Part shown: piece after piece, positions 52,208-63,053 of the stretch
Layout: each line of letters opens with the position of its first letter
Position numbering within the stretch: the stretch's first letter is position 1
Assembly (NCBI RefSeq): GCF_021401345.1
Contig: NZ_JACBGE010000010.1
Span: 62,001-126,000, forward strand
Source: Hydrogenophaga sp. NFH-34
GTDB lineage: Bacteria > Pseudomonadota > Gammaproteobacteria > Burkholderiales > Burkholderiaceae_C
DNA length: 64,000 bases
Direction: 5' to 3'
The notes under the pieces: model-generated
Told to the model about the DNA's origin: nothing
Seen by the model: the letters and a program-made list of their open reading frames with translations, nothing else
Database searches by the model: none
Position numbers and translations under genes: made by a program

Positions 52208-52710
52208 GACGCCGCCAGCCCGCGTGCGCTGGCCTGCAGCGCCATGCGCTCCAGGCGTTCGGGCGGCAGGCTGACCAGCAGATCCAGCCGGCGGCGGATC
52301 GCGTGCAGCGTCAGGCGGAAAGCTTCCAGCCTGGCGGCCTCGTCACCCGGCGCTTCCGACGGGTCGGCGTAACCCCAGTGCGCGGTGGCCGGCTGACCCG
52401 GCCAGAACGGGCACACCTCGCCGGCCGCGTTGTCGCACACGGTGATCACCAGGTCCATGTGCGGCGCATCGGGCTGCGCGAACTCGTCCCAGCTCTTGCT
52501 GCGCACATTCGCCGTAGCGATGCCGGCGGCATCGAGCACTTTCAGCGCCAGCGGGTTCGGCTGCTGGTTTTCGCGCGGCTGGCTGCCGGCCGAAAAGGCG
52601 CGAAAGCGCAGACCGCCGATGTGGTTCAGCACGGCCTCGGCCAGGATGCTGCGCGCCGAATTGTGCGTGCACAAAAACAGCACGTTGAGCGTGGGAGGAG
52701 AAGCGTTCAT
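52204..52710 (-). CDS. arsC: arsenate reductase, low-molecular-weight phosphatase type
   Basis: 168 residues from ATG 52710. P-loop LFLCTHNSARS (CxxxxxR) and the later Cys in VITVCDNAAGEVCPFWPG fit thioredoxin- or glutaredoxin-linked ArsC of the phosphatase fold. It reduces arsenate to arsenite for the ACR3 pump encoded next. Confidence 0.92.
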   Translation of the reverse strand: MNASPPTLNVLFLCTHNSARSILAEAVLNHIGGLRFRAFSAGSQPRENQQPNPLALKVLDAAGIATANVRSKSWDEFAQPDAPHMDLVITVCDNAAGEVCPFWPGQPATAHWGYADPSEAPGDEAARLEAFRLTLHAIRRRLDLLVSLPPERLERMALQASARGLAAS

Positions 52711-52774
52711 GGATCGAAACCCCGTCAAAGAAGAGAAAAGATTCGGAGACAAAAGCGGAAAAAACGCCCTGCGC

Positions 52775-53101
52775 TCAGCAGGCGCAGGCCCGCGCCTGGC
52801 CATTCACCTCGCAGGCGGCGCCCTCGCAACAGTTTTCGCTCAGGTAGGCCAGCAGCGCGTTCATCGGGCCGAACGCGGCGCGGTAGATCAGGTTCCGGCC
52901 GCTGCGCTCCTGCGTCACCAGACCCGCGTGCGTCAGTTCTTTCAGGTGGAACGACAGGCTGGGCGCCGGCACCTGCATCTGTTCGGTGAGCGCGCCGGGC
53001 GTCAACCCCTCAGGGCCGGCCACCACCAGGGCACGGAACACCCGCAGGCGCAGGGGCTGGGCCAGCGCGGCCAAGGCTTGAACCACTTCGTTTTCTTCCA
53101 T
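52775..53101 (-). CDS. arsR: ArsR-family arsenic-responsive repressor
   Basis: 108 residues from ATG 53101. Winged helix (ALAQPLRLRVFRALVVAGPEGLTPGALTEQMQVPAPSLSFHLKELTHAGLV). Metal-sensing cysteines are C-terminal (LSENCCEGAACEVNGQARACAC), as in proteobacterial type-2 ArsR proteins, not in helix 3. It lies 64 bp ahead of arsC, and its operator overlaps its start codon. Confidence 0.92.
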   Translation of the reverse strand: MEENEVVQALAALAQPLRLRVFRALVVAGPEGLTPGALTEQMQVPAPSLSFHLKELTHAGLVTQERSGRNLIYRAAFGPMNALLAYLSENCCEGAACEVNGQARACAC

Positions 53102-53125
53102 ATTTTGATAATACTTGAAATATGG
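53098..53125. promoter_or_regulatory. ArsR operator candidate
   Basis: Perfect 8-bp arms CCATATTT and AAATATGG separated by 12 bp (TGATAATACTTG), AT-rich as ArsR boxes are. The left arm includes the arsR start codon, so bound repressor would block initiation directly. Confidence 0.65.
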
Positions 53126-53274
53126 AAATTTATGATGACAGTGGTGTGACACCAAGTACCAACCCTAGCGCAGCAACGTCGCCATGTAACAAGCCACCCC
53201 AGTCCGGATGCGCATAACGGGTGCTTATCCCGCGCTCATAATGCGAGCCAGAATCATTTAAAGATGGAGGATGA

Positions 53275-54804
53275 ATGACTGTCATACGCAGCAAAGGCAG
53301 ATTACTGGTGATGTCTCGGCGCCTCTTGCTTCTTGCACTGTTGAGCCCATGGGCTACGCAGGCCGGCAACCTGACAGACATGCCACTTGGCCAGAACGCG
53401 AGTGCAGTGCCCGCCGATCCAAGTGACGAGCAGGCGGCACAGGCCAGGGCCGCGAAAACTGTTCGCGCTACCAAGTCGCTTCCAGGACTCCCTGAGAATG
53501 CCGACCTCATACCCGTTTTTGAAGCGCAAGAAGGTAAGGTCAAACCATTCGGGTCTTTCGCCGTACCCAAAACGCGTGCCTCGCTGACTCATCAAGGCAT
53601 GTCGGTCTATCCGCGCCTCGCCCAAGATGCGAACCTGTCTGGCCAAGTGAGCGTCATGGTCTACATCGATGTCCGAGGCGCCCCATACAAAACGGCAGTG
53701 GTATCACGACAGCCATCTCATCTGTACTTCTTCGACGATGCTGCGCGTCTGGCAGCCATGCAATCCCGTTTCGAACCGGCGAGAAATGACCAAGGAGAAG
53801 TTGTGGAGGATGCTCGCATCATGCCGATCGTCTTCACCGCTGCCGACGGAGCGGCACCTGCTCAATGTCGATTGGACAACCACATTGCTGTGGAATATCC
53901 CCAGGCTGCTCGAGAGCAAGGTATTGAAACCCGCATGCTCATGGCCGTTCCAGTAAACCCTTCCGGCCAAGTCGATGCAAAAGGCGTGGTCATTCTTTCC
54001 CGAGGAGCGCAACCCACCGGACTGTTTGATGACAGCGCACGCCACGCGGCATCCAATGCCCGCTGCAGCCCCAGCGTGCGAGATGGGCAGCCTATCGACG
54101 GCTGGGGAATCATCGAAGTGGAATATGCCCTGACACAGAAAGCGCGGCGCGCCCCACCCGTGCTGCCCCCGAATTCTCCGATCAAAAACGTCCATTCAGG
54201 AGAGCTTCCCAGCTATCCCGAATTTGCACGGCGTGCCGGATTGGAAGGCTCGGTTTTGATGGAAGTCGACATACATTGGAAAAGTGGCAAGCCTTTGGCA
54301 ACCCGTATCGTGGACCGCAAGCCCTACTACATGGTTTTTTTCGACGAGACGGCGCGACGATGGGCCATGGAACTGCGCCAAGTGCCGGAACTCCTGCCGT
54401 TGGCAGAGCAGGCCGAATCCCCTGATCAAAATGGATTCACGACCATTGCTGTTCCCATTAACTTCAAACTGGATCGAGATCGACAAGACCACAGTCAAGT
54501 GCGTTGTGATCTCACACAAGTAGCGAATCCTCCGGACACGGCACGAATTCTGGGCAAAGAGGCGCGCGTCTTGGTTGCGGTCTCTGTAGACGAGCGAGGC
54601 CGCATCCAGAAAGACAGAAGCAAGGTCGCATACAGCCTGCCGGCAGATGCAGTGATATTCCATGACAACGCGATTGCAACGGCCAACCAAGCTCGCTGCA
54701 AGCCCTCGAGTTTTCGCGGCGTCAACGTGCCGGGGTTCACGTTCATCGAAGTTCCCTTCACCTTGAGGCCCAGTGTGATCGTTGAAACCGGAGATACACA
54801 GTGA
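53275..54804 (+). CDS. exported protein of four tandem TonB C-terminal-like modules
   Basis: 509 residues; GGAGG before ATG 53275. Leader RRLLLLALLSPWATQAG. Four segments share the TonB_C pattern (YP..A...G..G.V.V.V...G.....V..S....FD.AA): around 108-170 (VYPRLAQDANLSGQVSVMVYI), 208-275 (VEYPQAAREQGIETRMLMAVPV), 312-375 (SYPEFARRAGLEGSVLMEVDI) and 435-490 (ARILGKEARVLVAVSV). No proline-rich spanning arm and only a signal-type helix, so it is not a classical TonB. Possibly a periplasmic protein repurposing the fold. Confidence 0.75.
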   Translation: MTVIRSKGRLLVMSRRLLLLALLSPWATQAGNLTDMPLGQNASAVPADPSDEQAAQARAAKTVRATKSLPGLPENADLIPVFEAQEGKVKPFGSFAVPKTRASLTHQGMSVYPRLAQDANLSGQVSVMVYIDVRGAPYKTAVVSRQPSHLYFFDDAARLAAMQSRFEPARNDQGEVVEDARIMPIVFTAADGAAPAQCRLDNHIAVEYPQAAREQGIETRMLMAVPVNPSGQVDAKGVVILSRGAQPTGLFDDSARHAASNARCSPSVRDGQPIDGWGIIEVEYALTQKARRAPPVLPPNSPIKNVHSGELPSYPEFARRAGLEGSVLMEVDIHWKSGKPLATRIVDRKPYYMVFFDETARRWAMELRQVPELLPLAEQAESPDQNGFTTIAVPINFKLDRDRQDHSQVRCDLTQVANPPDTARILGKEARVLVAVSVDERGRIQKDRSKVAYSLPADAVIFHDNAIATANQARCKPSSFRGVNVPGFTFIEVPFTLRPSVIVETGDTQ

Positions 54805-54908
54805 ACGTGGCTGGACCGGCAGCGTGCAACTGACATCACGTCCGGCCAGTGCTACCCAAGCTCGACGCTTGCCGATTAGTGTTCAGCCCTGTGCGCCGAA
54901 GGCACGCA

Positions 54909-55517
54909 CTATGGCAATGCATCAACGTCAAACGCCTCGACATCAAAAGTGTCGAACGTGACCTCGCCGAAATCGCTGGGGTCAAGCTGCTTGCGAGCGC
55001 GGGTGCCATGGATTCGATCCGTGGCCGCCTCATCGACGCCCACCAAGCGCCAGCCGCCGGTCTGGACATGCGCAAAGCGGAATTCGATGGACCAGATTTC
55101 CCGCGAGCCCCCCTCAAAGCGGAGCGTGAACGCGCCGGGATCGGTGCGAATGGTTCGGAAGGGATCGCCCATCGCGCCGCCACAACGGCCACAAAGAACG
55201 GCACGGGGGTTAGTGGCTGCGACGCGCAGGCGGCCTGAGGGTTCGCGCAAGAGAACGCTCAACACCCTGGGTGCGTCCGCTAGCGACGCCGACGGCGCGT
55301 AGACCAGCAGCACGTCGTCACGGCCATCGGCATTGACATCGCCGCGAAACACCGACACCAACGTCGCCGCGTCTGGCACAAAAGGTCGCCACTCGGCACC
55401 GCCCCGCTCATTCGCGGCCAATGTTGAACAGCCCACGAATGTCACCGAACAGAGCGCCCACATCGCGTAGGCCCACAACCTGCTGAATGCATTGCCCGAA
55501 AGCCACCGCATATTCAT
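54909..55517 (-). CDS. exported lipoprotein with VCBS/FG-GAP-like motif
   Basis: 202 residues from ATG 55517 (CAGGGGG upstream). Leader with lipobox VTFVGC (Cys ~29). FRGDVNADGRDDVLLVYA is a calcium-loop repeat as found in FG-GAP/VCBS proteins, one copy only. Two cysteine pairs include VLCGRCGG. Function unknown. Confidence 0.7.
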   Translation of the reverse strand: MNMRWLSGNAFSRLWAYAMWALCSVTFVGCSTLAANERGGAEWRPFVPDAATLVSVFRGDVNADGRDDVLLVYAPSASLADAPRVLSVLLREPSGRLRVAATNPRAVLCGRCGGAMGDPFRTIRTDPGAFTLRFEGGSREIWSIEFRFAHVQTGGWRLVGVDEAATDRIHGTRARKQLDPSDFGEVTFDTFDVEAFDVDALP

Positions 55518-55631
55518 CCCCCTGACTGGTCTATCTGCTGATTGGTTGGGGATGGTAGCTGACGGCGATACGGGGGAGGTAATGTGTACGCCTGAACCGT
55601 CTTTCGCCAAAAGGCGTCAGCCATTGCCCTG

Positions 55632-55997
55632 TCAGTGGTCATTTCTTCGGCGCCACGCTGCGACAGCAACAAGACCCGCGACCAGCACAAATATGAGCGC
55701 TTGGCGGTGCGTGGCTGGCGAGACTTGCCGCTCATTGGCCAGCATGATCAAAAAGGCTTCTACATCCGCCCCGCGCATGTCGCGCGGGTGCCGCATGCCA
55801 CCCTGTTGAGCGGACCACAGAACAAAAAACTGAACGCAATACAGGTAGGCCTTTTCGGTCTTGAGGCTATAGTGCAGATACCGAATGCGCTCACGAACCT
55901 GATCTAACAAGCGCTTGGACACCAGCGGCTGCACGTCGGCGACTTTGTCGGTCCTGTTATACCTGTTCATATAACCAGCACATGAAGACAAGTACAT
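55632..55997 (-). pseudogene. truncated integron integrase intI
   Basis: The first ~100 codons (LLDQVRERIRYLHYSLKTEKAYLYCVQFFVLWSAQ.., RHPRDMRGADVEAFLIMLANERQVSPATHRQA) are the N-terminal SAM-like domain of IntI. At 55697 the match ends, and the frame runs into 20 hydrophobic/basic residues (LIFVLVAGLVAVAAWRRR..). The catalytic two thirds with RHRY residues is missing, so it is dead. Orientation is divergent from the cassette at 56111, as in functional integrons. Real start is probably Met at 55970. Confidence 0.82.
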
Positions 55998-56082
55998 GAT
56001 GTCAAAAGATATTTCAGCCTCGGTACCGCCACGTTATCCGCCTGTCTCCGGGCATATCCGGTGATTCGGCGACTACATCAAA

Positions 56083-56089
56083 GTTAGGC
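56083..56089 (+). other. attI-like core site of the relic integron
   Basis: GTTAGGC fits the GTTRRRY recombination core. The preceding bases (ATCAAA) resemble the end of class 1 attI (ACAAAGTTAGGC). It lies between the divergent intI remnant and the first cassette gene, where attI belongs. Confidence 0.6.
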
Positions 56090-56110
56090 GTCGCAAAACT
56101 ATCTATCCTC

Positions 56111-56557
56111 ATGCTCACAAGAATCCTCTTCGCCCTTCTAGCGCCGGCATGGCTGTATCAGATTCCCTTAAGCAATCGGATGATTGATTGGCACGGCAAG
56201 GCAATAGGCGGGGCAAAGTACATCGACCACATGGGTGTTCGGGGCTACATCACAGCGGTGCAATTGCTGATGGTCCTAGCCGTCATCACGGCGGTGCTCC
56301 TTGCTGCCACGGCCATGTGGCCCAGGTTGTCGAGGAAAGCCATCTTTGGCTCCGCCGCTGCTTTCTCGATCGTCGCCGTAGTCGCGTGGTTTCCAGCAAT
56401 TTCAAACGGAATAGGTCTCATGCGGGCTCTTGTGTTCCCATATGAGATGCGCAGCGAGATCTATCTCATGTTGTGCCTAGCCGCGGGCACACTACTTCTT
56501 TCTCTGCTCCCCCTTCACCGCGAGACGCCTCTCAAGAAACACCAGATAACTGATTGA
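56111..56557 (+). CDS. integron cassette gene, four-helix membrane protein
   Basis: 148 residues starting 21 bp after the attI-like core, the usual spacing of a cassette gene. Four hydrophobic segments (ILFALLAPAWLYQI; VQLLMVLAVITAVLLAAT; AIFGSAAAFSIVAVVAWF; IYLMLCLAAGTLLLSLL). No family recognised. GC is lower than in neighbours. A trailing attC site is not seen; the IS110-family element begins within ~15 bp of the stop. Confidence 0.65.
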   Translation: MLTRILFALLAPAWLYQIPLSNRMIDWHGKAIGGAKYIDHMGVRGYITAVQLLMVLAVITAVLLAATAMWPRLSRKAIFGSAAAFSIVAVVAWFPAISNGIGLMRALVFPYEMRSEIYLMLCLAAGTLLLSLLPLHRETPLKKHQITD

Positions 56558-56571
56558 TTTTCATGGTGCTT

Positions 56572-57915
56572 TTAAGCGGTGCTGTCGGAGGGCACGAGTT
56601 GCATGCCCATGGTCTTGGCCTTCTGAGCGAGGTTGTGCAGGACGCGCTGGCGGTAGCGCTCCTCGAAGTAGTCCTGCCCGCGGTCGGTGTACTCCTGGCC
56701 GTGGGTGAGCATGGCGTAGATCAGACGGGCCAGCTTGTGGGCCGCGGCCGTGACGGCCTTGGGTTTGTCCATGCGGGCACACATGCGCCGGTAGTACGCG
56801 CCCAGCGCCGATTGGCTCGAACGCAAGGCGGCCGCAGCCAGTCGCAGCGCCTGGGCCGCGCGGTTGGCGCAACGCTTGGTCTTGCCGCTCATGACCTTGC
56901 CGCCGGTGATCTTGGTGCCCGAACACAGACCCAGCCAGGAGGCAAAGTGCTTGTCGCTGGGGAACTTGCCCATGTCGGCCCCCACCTCGGAGACCACCAC
57001 CAGCGCGGTGGTCACGTCGATACCGTCGATACGGGTGAGGTCCACGCCGCACATCTGGAAGAGCTGGGTGCGCAGATCGAACTTCGGGGCATTGCGGGCG
57101 CGCCCGCGCTTCTTGCCCTTGGCCGGTTCGTCCTCGCGCACATGCAAGGCCTGCAACTGCGCCTGGATCTGCGCATCGCACTCGGCCAGTTGGGTGCCAC
57201 AGAAGTCAAACGCATCCAGGGCCTGCTTCAAGGCAAAGAGGTGCTCGGCGCGCCAGGAGCCTTGCAGACCCTGGGCGATCTGATCCTCGCTGGCGCGGAT
57301 GCGCGAATTCTTCAGGCGCGCCAGGGCCAGTCCATCGCGCTCGCCCGCGACGATGGCGCGCAGGATCTTCTGGCCCGTCTCGCCGGCCACGTCGGAGATG
57401 ACGTTGGCCAGCTGAATGTTCATTTGCGTCAGGGCCTTCTGCATGTGCTGCACGAAACGGCCCTGGCTGCGCAGCAGCATGGTGCGCTGTCGGCTGAGCG
57501 AGCGCAGCACGCAGACCTGATCGGTCGGGCGGAAGGCACCGCGCAGCAGACCAAAGCTCATGAGCTGCTGCAGCCACTGGCAGTCCAGCACATCGCTCTT
57601 GCGGCCCGAGACGTTCTTGACATGGCGCGCGTTGACCAGCAGCACCGTGAAGCCGCGCAATTCGAGCAGTTCGTACAAGGGGATCCAGTAGACCCCGGTG
57701 GACTCCATGGCCACCGTGTCCACGCCACAGGCGTCGAGCCAGTCGGCCAGGCGGTGCAGGTCGGCGGTGAAGCTGGCGAACTCGCGCACGGGTTCATCAT
57801 CGCGGTCCGCAGGCACGGCCACGAAGTGAGCAGCGCTGCCGATATCGATACCGGCAGCATTGGGATGGGTCAGGGAGATGGCCGACTGTGTGGTGGGCCG
57901 CTTGCGTTGAGCCAT
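56572..57915 (-). mobile_element. IS110-family transposase (insertion element)
   Basis: 447 residues from ATG 57915 (GGAGG upstream). N-terminal RuvC-like DEDD domain: AAGIDIGSAAHFVAVPA, TVAMESTGVYWIPLYE, NARHVKNVSGRKSDVLDCQWLQ. C-terminal transposase_20 part: GIDVTTALVVVSEVGADMGKFPSDKHFASWLGLCSGTKITGGK with the conserved Ser region. Seems intact. IS110 elements lack terminal inverted repeats, so ends are not defined here. Some members use a bridge RNA from the non-coding ends, so 57916-58327 may matter. Confidence 0.88.
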
Positions 57916-58327
57916 GGCATCCTCCATCATGAGAAGTGGAACGTGGCACCGGCTCGGGTACGTCGTCTTGATCACTCTCTCAAACGGGATGCCTGTGCAA
58001 GGCGTCAAACGCCAAACGCAGGCTCACCAATGTCGATGACGCAGCCCATGACCACGCTAACCCGCGGGCAATGTGCACCATTGCTACATCGGTCTTCGCC
58101 GGTGCTGCGTTCCACCTTGCCATATTCAGCAGGCCAACGCCACGTGTTTCTTCGGAACGATTTGCGGCGCGGGCGGGCCGATTACTTCGCTAACCCAGCC
58201 TATGTGGACTCCCCCTCAATGGCAAGAGCCTGACCGATTTTGGGGGCCGTTGGGTAAAGCACCTGAGTCGTATATCCGGCATCTGGAGTGGACTCTGTTG
58301 GCCCTCAGCAGCCCAAAGCCACCCGGC
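57916..58327. other. non-coding region right of the IS110-family element
   Basis: No supported gene. It must include the element's right end (upstream of its transposase) and possibly the rest of the interrupted cassette. CGCTAACCC occurs twice (58056 and 58189) and GGCGT-CAA-ACGCC forms a small dyad near 58000. A plus-strand frame from 58073 lacks protein-like features. Confidence 0.35.
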
Positions 58328-60715
<2,388 letters not shown>

Positions 60716-60910
60716 GGACGCTTTCTTCGGAAGTGGGGCGAGGGCTGGCGGGCGGAAAGACCTGCGAGTGTAGGTTTTTCAGGCCAACCTGCGCCAGCGA
60801 AGGGGCTCCCGGCCGCCGTTCGGGCGCGTGGCCGGCACGCGGATGCCGCTGCCGGGCAACACCCGGGCGGGCCGGCGTGATTGAATAGAGGGCTGTCTGC
60901 CCCGGCCGCC

Positions 60911-61816
60911 ATGCTGCACCCTCCCCGCGCCTATCTCTACCTCGACGCCGTCGCCCGCGCCGGCTCCATCCGCAAGGCGGCCGAAAAGCTGCATGTGGCG
61001 TCCACCGCGCTCAACCGCATGATCCTGGAGCTGGAGGAACAGGCAGGCACGCCGCTGTTCGAGCGCCTGCCCCGCGGCGTGCGCCCCACAGCAGCGGGCG
61101 AGGTGCTGATCCATGCCGTGCGGCGCTCGCTGGCCGACCTGCGTTCGGCCGAATCGCACATCGAGCAGTTGCGCGGGCTGGTGCGCGGCACGGTGCGCGT
61201 GGGCTGCGCCGAATCGGTCGCCACCGACCTGATTCCCAGCGCCGTCGTGCAGTACCAGGCCCAGCACCCGGGGGTGCAGTTCCAGGTGGTGTCGGGCGTG
61301 ACCAACCACCTGGTCGGCCTGCTGGGGCAGGATGAGGTGGAACTGGTGCTGGTGCACGACCCGGCGCCCAGCGACGACCTGCACGTCATCAGCCGGCTGC
61401 ACCAGCCGCTGTGCGCCATGGTGCGGCCGGACCACCCGCTGGCCGGGCGCGAAAGCCTGCGCCTGGCCGAATGCCAGCAGTACCCGGTGGCGCTGGGCGA
61501 CCGCTCCTTCGGCAGCCGGCGCCTGCTCGACGCGGTGATGGACCGCTCGCGCCTGTCGATGCGGCCGCTGATCGAAGCCAGCACGGTGCAACTGCTCAAG
61601 GAGTTCACGCGCCAGACCGGTGCCATCAGCTTCCAGTTCCAGATCGGCACGTTGCAGGAAGTGCGCCGCGGCGAGCTGGTGTCGATCCCGCTGACCGATT
61701 CGGCCCTGGGCCGCAGCGAACTGGTGCTGGCGGTGCGCGACAGCCGCCGCCTGCCCATTGCCGTGCTGTCGTTCATCGAACTGCTGGTCAGCCGCCTGGC
61801 CGAACTCACCCCCTGA
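60911..61816 (+). CDS. LysR-family transcriptional regulator
   Basis: 301 residues from ATG 60911. Helix-turn-helix YLDAVARAGSIRKAAEKLHVASTALNRMILELEEQAGTPLFERLPRGVRPTAAG and a periplasmic-binding-like effector domain. Adjacent to a cyanuric acid amidohydrolase/barbiturase-family gene in the same direction, with a T-N11-A dyad between them. AtzR, a LysR protein, controls atzDEF in Pseudomonas ADP, so a comparable role is plausible. Confidence 0.88.
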   Translation: MLHPPRAYLYLDAVARAGSIRKAAEKLHVASTALNRMILELEEQAGTPLFERLPRGVRPTAAGEVLIHAVRRSLADLRSAESHIEQLRGLVRGTVRVGCAESVATDLIPSAVVQYQAQHPGVQFQVVSGVTNHLVGLLGQDEVELVLVHDPAPSDDLHVISRLHQPLCAMVRPDHPLAGRESLRLAECQQYPVALGDRSFGSRRLLDAVMDRSRLSMRPLIEASTVQLLKEFTRQTGAISFQFQIGTLQEVRRGELVSIPLTDSALGRSELVLAVRDSRRLPIAVLSFIELLVSRLAELTP

Positions 61817-61855
61817 GCCCGGCGGGCCATCCGGGTCCGCACCAGTGCACACATT

Positions 61856-61876
61856 TTTCTCTCACCCTGAGAGAAA
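61856..61876. promoter_or_regulatory. LysR-type box before the ring-opening hydrolase gene
   Basis: Perfect 9-bp arms TTTCTCTCA and TGAGAGAAA around CCC, containing TCTCA-CCC-TGAGA (a T-N11-A box). It lies 40 bp after the LysR stop and 43 bp before ATG 61920. Confidence 0.62.
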
Positions 61877-61919
61877 CATTGAGCTTCCAGGCAGCAGTCG
61901 GATTCCAGATACTGGACCC

Positions 61920-63053
61920 ATGAACCGCGCCGACGCCGCTTTTTCCCCCCGCATGCTGCAGGTCTTGCGCCTGTCCATGGCCCATCCCGGCGACCTGTCG
62001 GCGCTGGCCGCCCTGCTCGATGCGGGCCGGGTGCGGGCCGAAGACGTGGTCGCCGTGATCGGCAAGACCGAGGGCAACGGCGGCGTGAACGACTTCACCC
62101 GCGGCTACTTCACCCAGAGCCTGATGCACCTGCTGGGCCAGCACCTGGGGCGCGCCCCGGCCGATCTGGTGCGCGAGCTGCCCTGCATCCTCTCCGGTGG
62201 CACCGAAGGCGTGCTCTCGCCCCACTACAGCGTGTTCGTGCGCGGCCCGGCCCCGGCCGATGCCCCCGCCGGCCCGGCCCTGGCCATCGGCCGCGCCTTC
62301 AGCCCGGTGACGCCGGCAGCCGATATCGGCCGCTGGGCCCAGGTGCGTGCCGTGGCCGACGCGGTGCGCGCCGCCATGGCCGATGCCGGCATCACCGACC
62401 CGGCCGACGTGCGCTTCGTGCAGGTCAAAGGCCCCTGCGTCACCGCCACACGGGCCGCCGCCGCGCTCGCCGCCGGGCAGACCGTGGCCAGCGCCGACCC
62501 CAACCGCTCCATGGCGCTGTCGCGCGCGGCGGGCGCTTTCGGTGTAGCGCTGGCGCTGGGCGAAATGGCCGACGATGCGGCGCTCGAAGCCGGTTTGCTG
62601 ACCCGTTTCGACCTCTGGTGCGGGCGTGCCAGCGTGTCCACCGGCGTGGAGGTGGAAGCCAACGAGGTGGTGCTGCTGGGCCACAGCCCGGCCTGGCGCG
62701 GCCCGCTGCGCATGGCCTGCGAACCCATGGCCGACGCCATGGACCTGCCCGCGGTCACGCGCGCCCTGGCCCAGTTGGGCCTGCATGCCCGGCCGCAACT
62801 GGCCGACGAAGACCGTGCCCGCGTGGCCGCCGCCCTGGTCAAGTGCGAGCCCGACCGCCGCGGCCAGGTGCGCGGCGCGCGCCACACCATGCTGGACGAC
62901 ACCGACATCAACGCCCAGCGCCATGTGCGCGGCGCCGTGGGCGGCCTGGTGGCCGGCGCGCTGGGCGACGGGCGCATCTTCGTCTCGGGCGGTGCCGAAC
63001 ACCAGGGCCCCGACGGCGGCGGCCTGATCGCCGTGATCGCGGAGGTGGCATGA
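61920..63053 (+). CDS. ring-opening amidohydrolase (cyanuric acid amidohydrolase/barbiturase family)
   Basis: 377 residues from ATG 61920. The family has three repeated units each with a Ser-Lys dyad, and all are visible: GKTEGNGGVNDFTRGY with SGGTEGVLSPH; VQVKGPC with ADPNRSMALSRAAGAFG; VKCEPDRRGQVRGARH with VSGGAEHQGPDGGG. It opens cyanuric acid (AtzD/TrzD) or barbituric acid rings; which one cannot be told by eye. Its stop overlaps the amidase gene by 4 bp (ATGA). Confidence 0.9.
   Translation: MNRADAAFSPRMLQVLRLSMAHPGDLSALAALLDAGRVRAEDVVAVIGKTEGNGGVNDFTRGYFTQSLMHLLGQHLGRAPADLVRELPCILSGGTEGVLSPHYSVFVRGPAPADAPAGPALAIGRAFSPVTPAADIGRWAQVRAVADAVRAAMADAGITDPADVRFVQVKGPCVTATRAAAALAAGQTVASADPNRSMALSRAAGAFGVALALGEMADDAALEAGLLTRFDLWCGRASVSTGVEVEANEVVLLGHSPAWRGPLRMACEPMADAMDLPAVTRALAQLGLHARPQLADEDRARVAAALVKCEPDRRGQVRGARHTMLDDTDINAQRHVRGAVGGLVAGALGDGRIFVSGGAEHQGPDGGGLIAVIAEVA

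Noticed and set aside
56554..58233. 559-codon open frame antisense to the IS110-family transposase
   Set aside because: Covers the transposase in reverse and reads as low-complexity, Leu/Gln/Gly-rich sequence.
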